A DNA stretch of 64,000 nucleotides from Steroidobacter gossypii (GTDB taxonomy: Bacteria > Pseudomonadota > Gammaproteobacteria > Steroidobacterales > Steroidobacteraceae), in contig NZ_JAEVLS010000005.1 in assembly GCF_016801985.1 (NCBI RefSeq), forward strand, positions 124,001-188,000. The letters are read 5' to 3'. The translations under genes and the position numbers were made by a program. The notes under the pieces were generated by a model. It did no database searches. It was given only the letters and a program-made list of their open reading frames with translations, and was not told where the DNA came from. Shown here in pieces: positions 62,895-64,000 of this stretch. Positions within the stretch are counted from its first letter, which is position 1. The number at the start of each line of letters is the position of its first letter.

Positions 62895-63977
62895 TCAGGA
62901 ACTCGTCTGTTCGGCCTGGGCTTGCGACTGTTGCTGCTGCTCGCGCACCGGCCCGCCATCGCGCAGGTTCTGGGTGCCTTCAACCACCACGCGCTCGTGT
63001 TCCTTCAAACCTTCGAGGACTTCCACTTCGCCTGGCCGACGCTTGCCGAGCTTCACCTCCCGGCGCACCGCCTCGCCATTCTCGACGACGAACACGAAGG
63101 TACGGCCCTGCTCGGGCACGATGGCCGCTTCGGGCACCAGCAGCGCCGGCGTCTCCTGGCCCTGCATCCTCACCGTCATGAACATGCCCGGCCGCAGCTC
63201 GCCCTTGGGATTCGGCAGTTCGGCGCGCACGGCGATGGAGCGGCTCACCGGATCGATGCGCGAATCGATCTGGGCGACTTTGCCAGTGAACTCGCGTCCC
63301 GGCAGCCCCGCGGTCGCTGCCCTGACCGCCAGGCCTTTGTCCAATACATACAGATAGGTTTCCGGGACCGTGAAGTCGAGCTTGATCACCGAAGTGTCGT
63401 CGAGCGTGGTGATCACCGTGCCCGGGCTCACCAGACTGCCGACACTGACCCGACGGAAACCGGTGTTGCCGTCGAAGCTGGCGCGAATGATGGTGTCGGC
63501 CAGCCGCGCCTTGGCCACATCGACGCGCGCTTGATTGCCTTTCAACGTCGCCTCGATCAGATCGAGCTGTGAGACCGACAACGCCTTGCTGGTGTAGAGA
63601 TCCCGGCTGCGCTTGAAATTGTTCTGGCTTTCGGCGAGCGCGGCCTCCGCTTCAGCCAGCGCCGCGCGCTCCTCGGCGTTGTCGAGTTCCACCAGCACCT
63701 GGCCCCGGCGCACACGATCGCCTTCCTCGAAACGAATCGCACTGATGGTGTTCGACGCCTTGGATGTGACTTCGACGGATTCATTGGCGCGGGCCGTACC
63801 CACCGCCTCGATCTCGATGCCGAGCGGTTTGATGAGGGCTTCGGCTGTGACGACATCGATGACTTCCGGCCCACCGCCGCGGCCCGCGCCTGCCTGTTCA
63901 CGCGAGCAACCTGCGACGGCGATCACGAGCATCGCGCACAGGGCCCACTGCAGCGGGCGGGAACCTCGATCGGGCAT
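62895..63977 (-). CDS. RND efflux periplasmic adaptor (membrane fusion protein)
   Basis: 360 residues with a lipobox (AVAGCSRE), so lipid-anchored. Standard adaptor order: a barrel-hybrid/lipoyl part (VEVTSKASNTISAIRFEEGDRVRRGQVLVELDN), a coiled-coil hairpin (AALAEAEAALAESQNNFKRSRDLY), the second lipoyl half, then a beta-barrel and membrane-proximal domain with PEAAIVPEQGRTFVFVVENG. It links the pump to an outer-membrane channel. First gene of the operon with the pump and the metallo-hydrolase; GGAAG precedes ATG 63977. Confidence 0.95.
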   Translation of the reverse strand: MPDRGSRPLQWALCAMLVIAVAGCSREQAGAGRGGGPEVIDVVTAEALIKPLGIEIEAVGTARANESVEVTSKASNTISAIRFEEGDRVRRGQVLVELDNAEERAALAEAEAALAESQNNFKRSRDLYTSKALSVSQLDLIEATLKGNQARVDVAKARLADTIIRASFDGNTGFRRVSVGSLVSPGTVITTLDDTSVIKLDFTVPETYLYVLDKGLAVRAATAGLPGREFTGKVAQIDSRIDPVSRSIAVRAELPNPKGELRPGMFMTVRMQGQETPALLVPEAAIVPEQGRTFVFVVENGEAVRREVKLGKRRPGEVEVLEGLKEHERVVVEGTQNLRDGGPVREQQQQSQAQAEQTSS

Positions 63978-64000
63978 GGAATCTTCCGTTGTCTTGTCGC

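Noticed and set aside
1-64000. tRNA, rRNA, CRISPR arrays or insertion sequences
   Set aside because: Read by eye, I saw no regularly spaced repeats, no transposase and no rRNA or tRNA-like stretches. A tRNAscan or IS search could still find something small.

Overview
The window is a dense, GC-rich (about 63-66% by eye) bacterial chromosome segment. It has long stretches without plasmid or phage structural genes, many secreted proteins and lipoproteins, a TonB-dependent receptor, an RND pump, a PilS-like sensor and several quinoprotein dehydrogenases. This points to an aerobic gammaproteobacterium near Xanthomonadales/Steroidobacteraceae. That assignment is an inference from protein style and gene mix, not from a marker gene. 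I see no rRNA, tRNA, CRISPR array or insertion sequence.

Left part (1-9.8 kb): the 3' end of a branched-chain 2-oxoacid dehydrogenase E1-beta gene is translationally coupled to its E2 gene. Then come a GGDEF/EAL protein, a GNAT acetyltransferase, a gamma-class carbonic anhydrase, a sorbosone-dehydrogenase-like lipoprotein, a MATE exporter, thioredoxin 2 and a Tat-type aldo/keto reductase. A small membrane protein with a strong intrinsic terminator closes this part. From 9.8 to 34 kb lie mainly catabolic and envelope genes: a beta-lactamase-fold hydrolase, an NAD-dependent epimerase, a TonB receptor, a LysE exporter, a GH20 hexosaminidase with an altered catalytic pair, a cytochrome c-PQQ protein, a nucleosidase, an APC permease, an esterase, a redoxin-cytochrome-monooxygenase fusion, a frameshifted amidohydrolase, a type II quinohemoprotein alcohol dehydrogenase, a small beta-barrel and a methyltransferase.

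The stretch 34-44.6 kb looks most accessory. It holds a phage-style orphan, a DUF4397 protein, a long near-perfect inverted repeat, a tiny lipoprotein, an McrA-like HNH endonuclease and an unrecognised 823-residue protein. It also holds a three-gene operon: a GntR/YtrA regulator, an ABC ATPase and a permease fused to an alpha/beta hydrolase. The operon has a clear inverted-repeat operator in front of it. This operon is my best candidate for an undescribed system.

The right part (44.6-64 kb) is more conserved. It contains YggU, a membrane/TPR-like protein, an RRM RNA-binding protein with a structured leader, a YbiT-type ABC-F ATPase, an MFS symporter and a hemerythrin. It also contains a lytic transglycosylase with a problematic start codon, a DUF4410-like protein, an alpha/beta hydrolase and a PilS-like sensor that has lost its phosphoacceptor histidine to a proline-rich insert. 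The window ends with an S9 peptidase, a GlsB/YeaQ membrane protein, a DUF3592 protein and an operon of RND periplasmic adaptor, RND pump and metallo-beta-lactamase-fold hydrolase.
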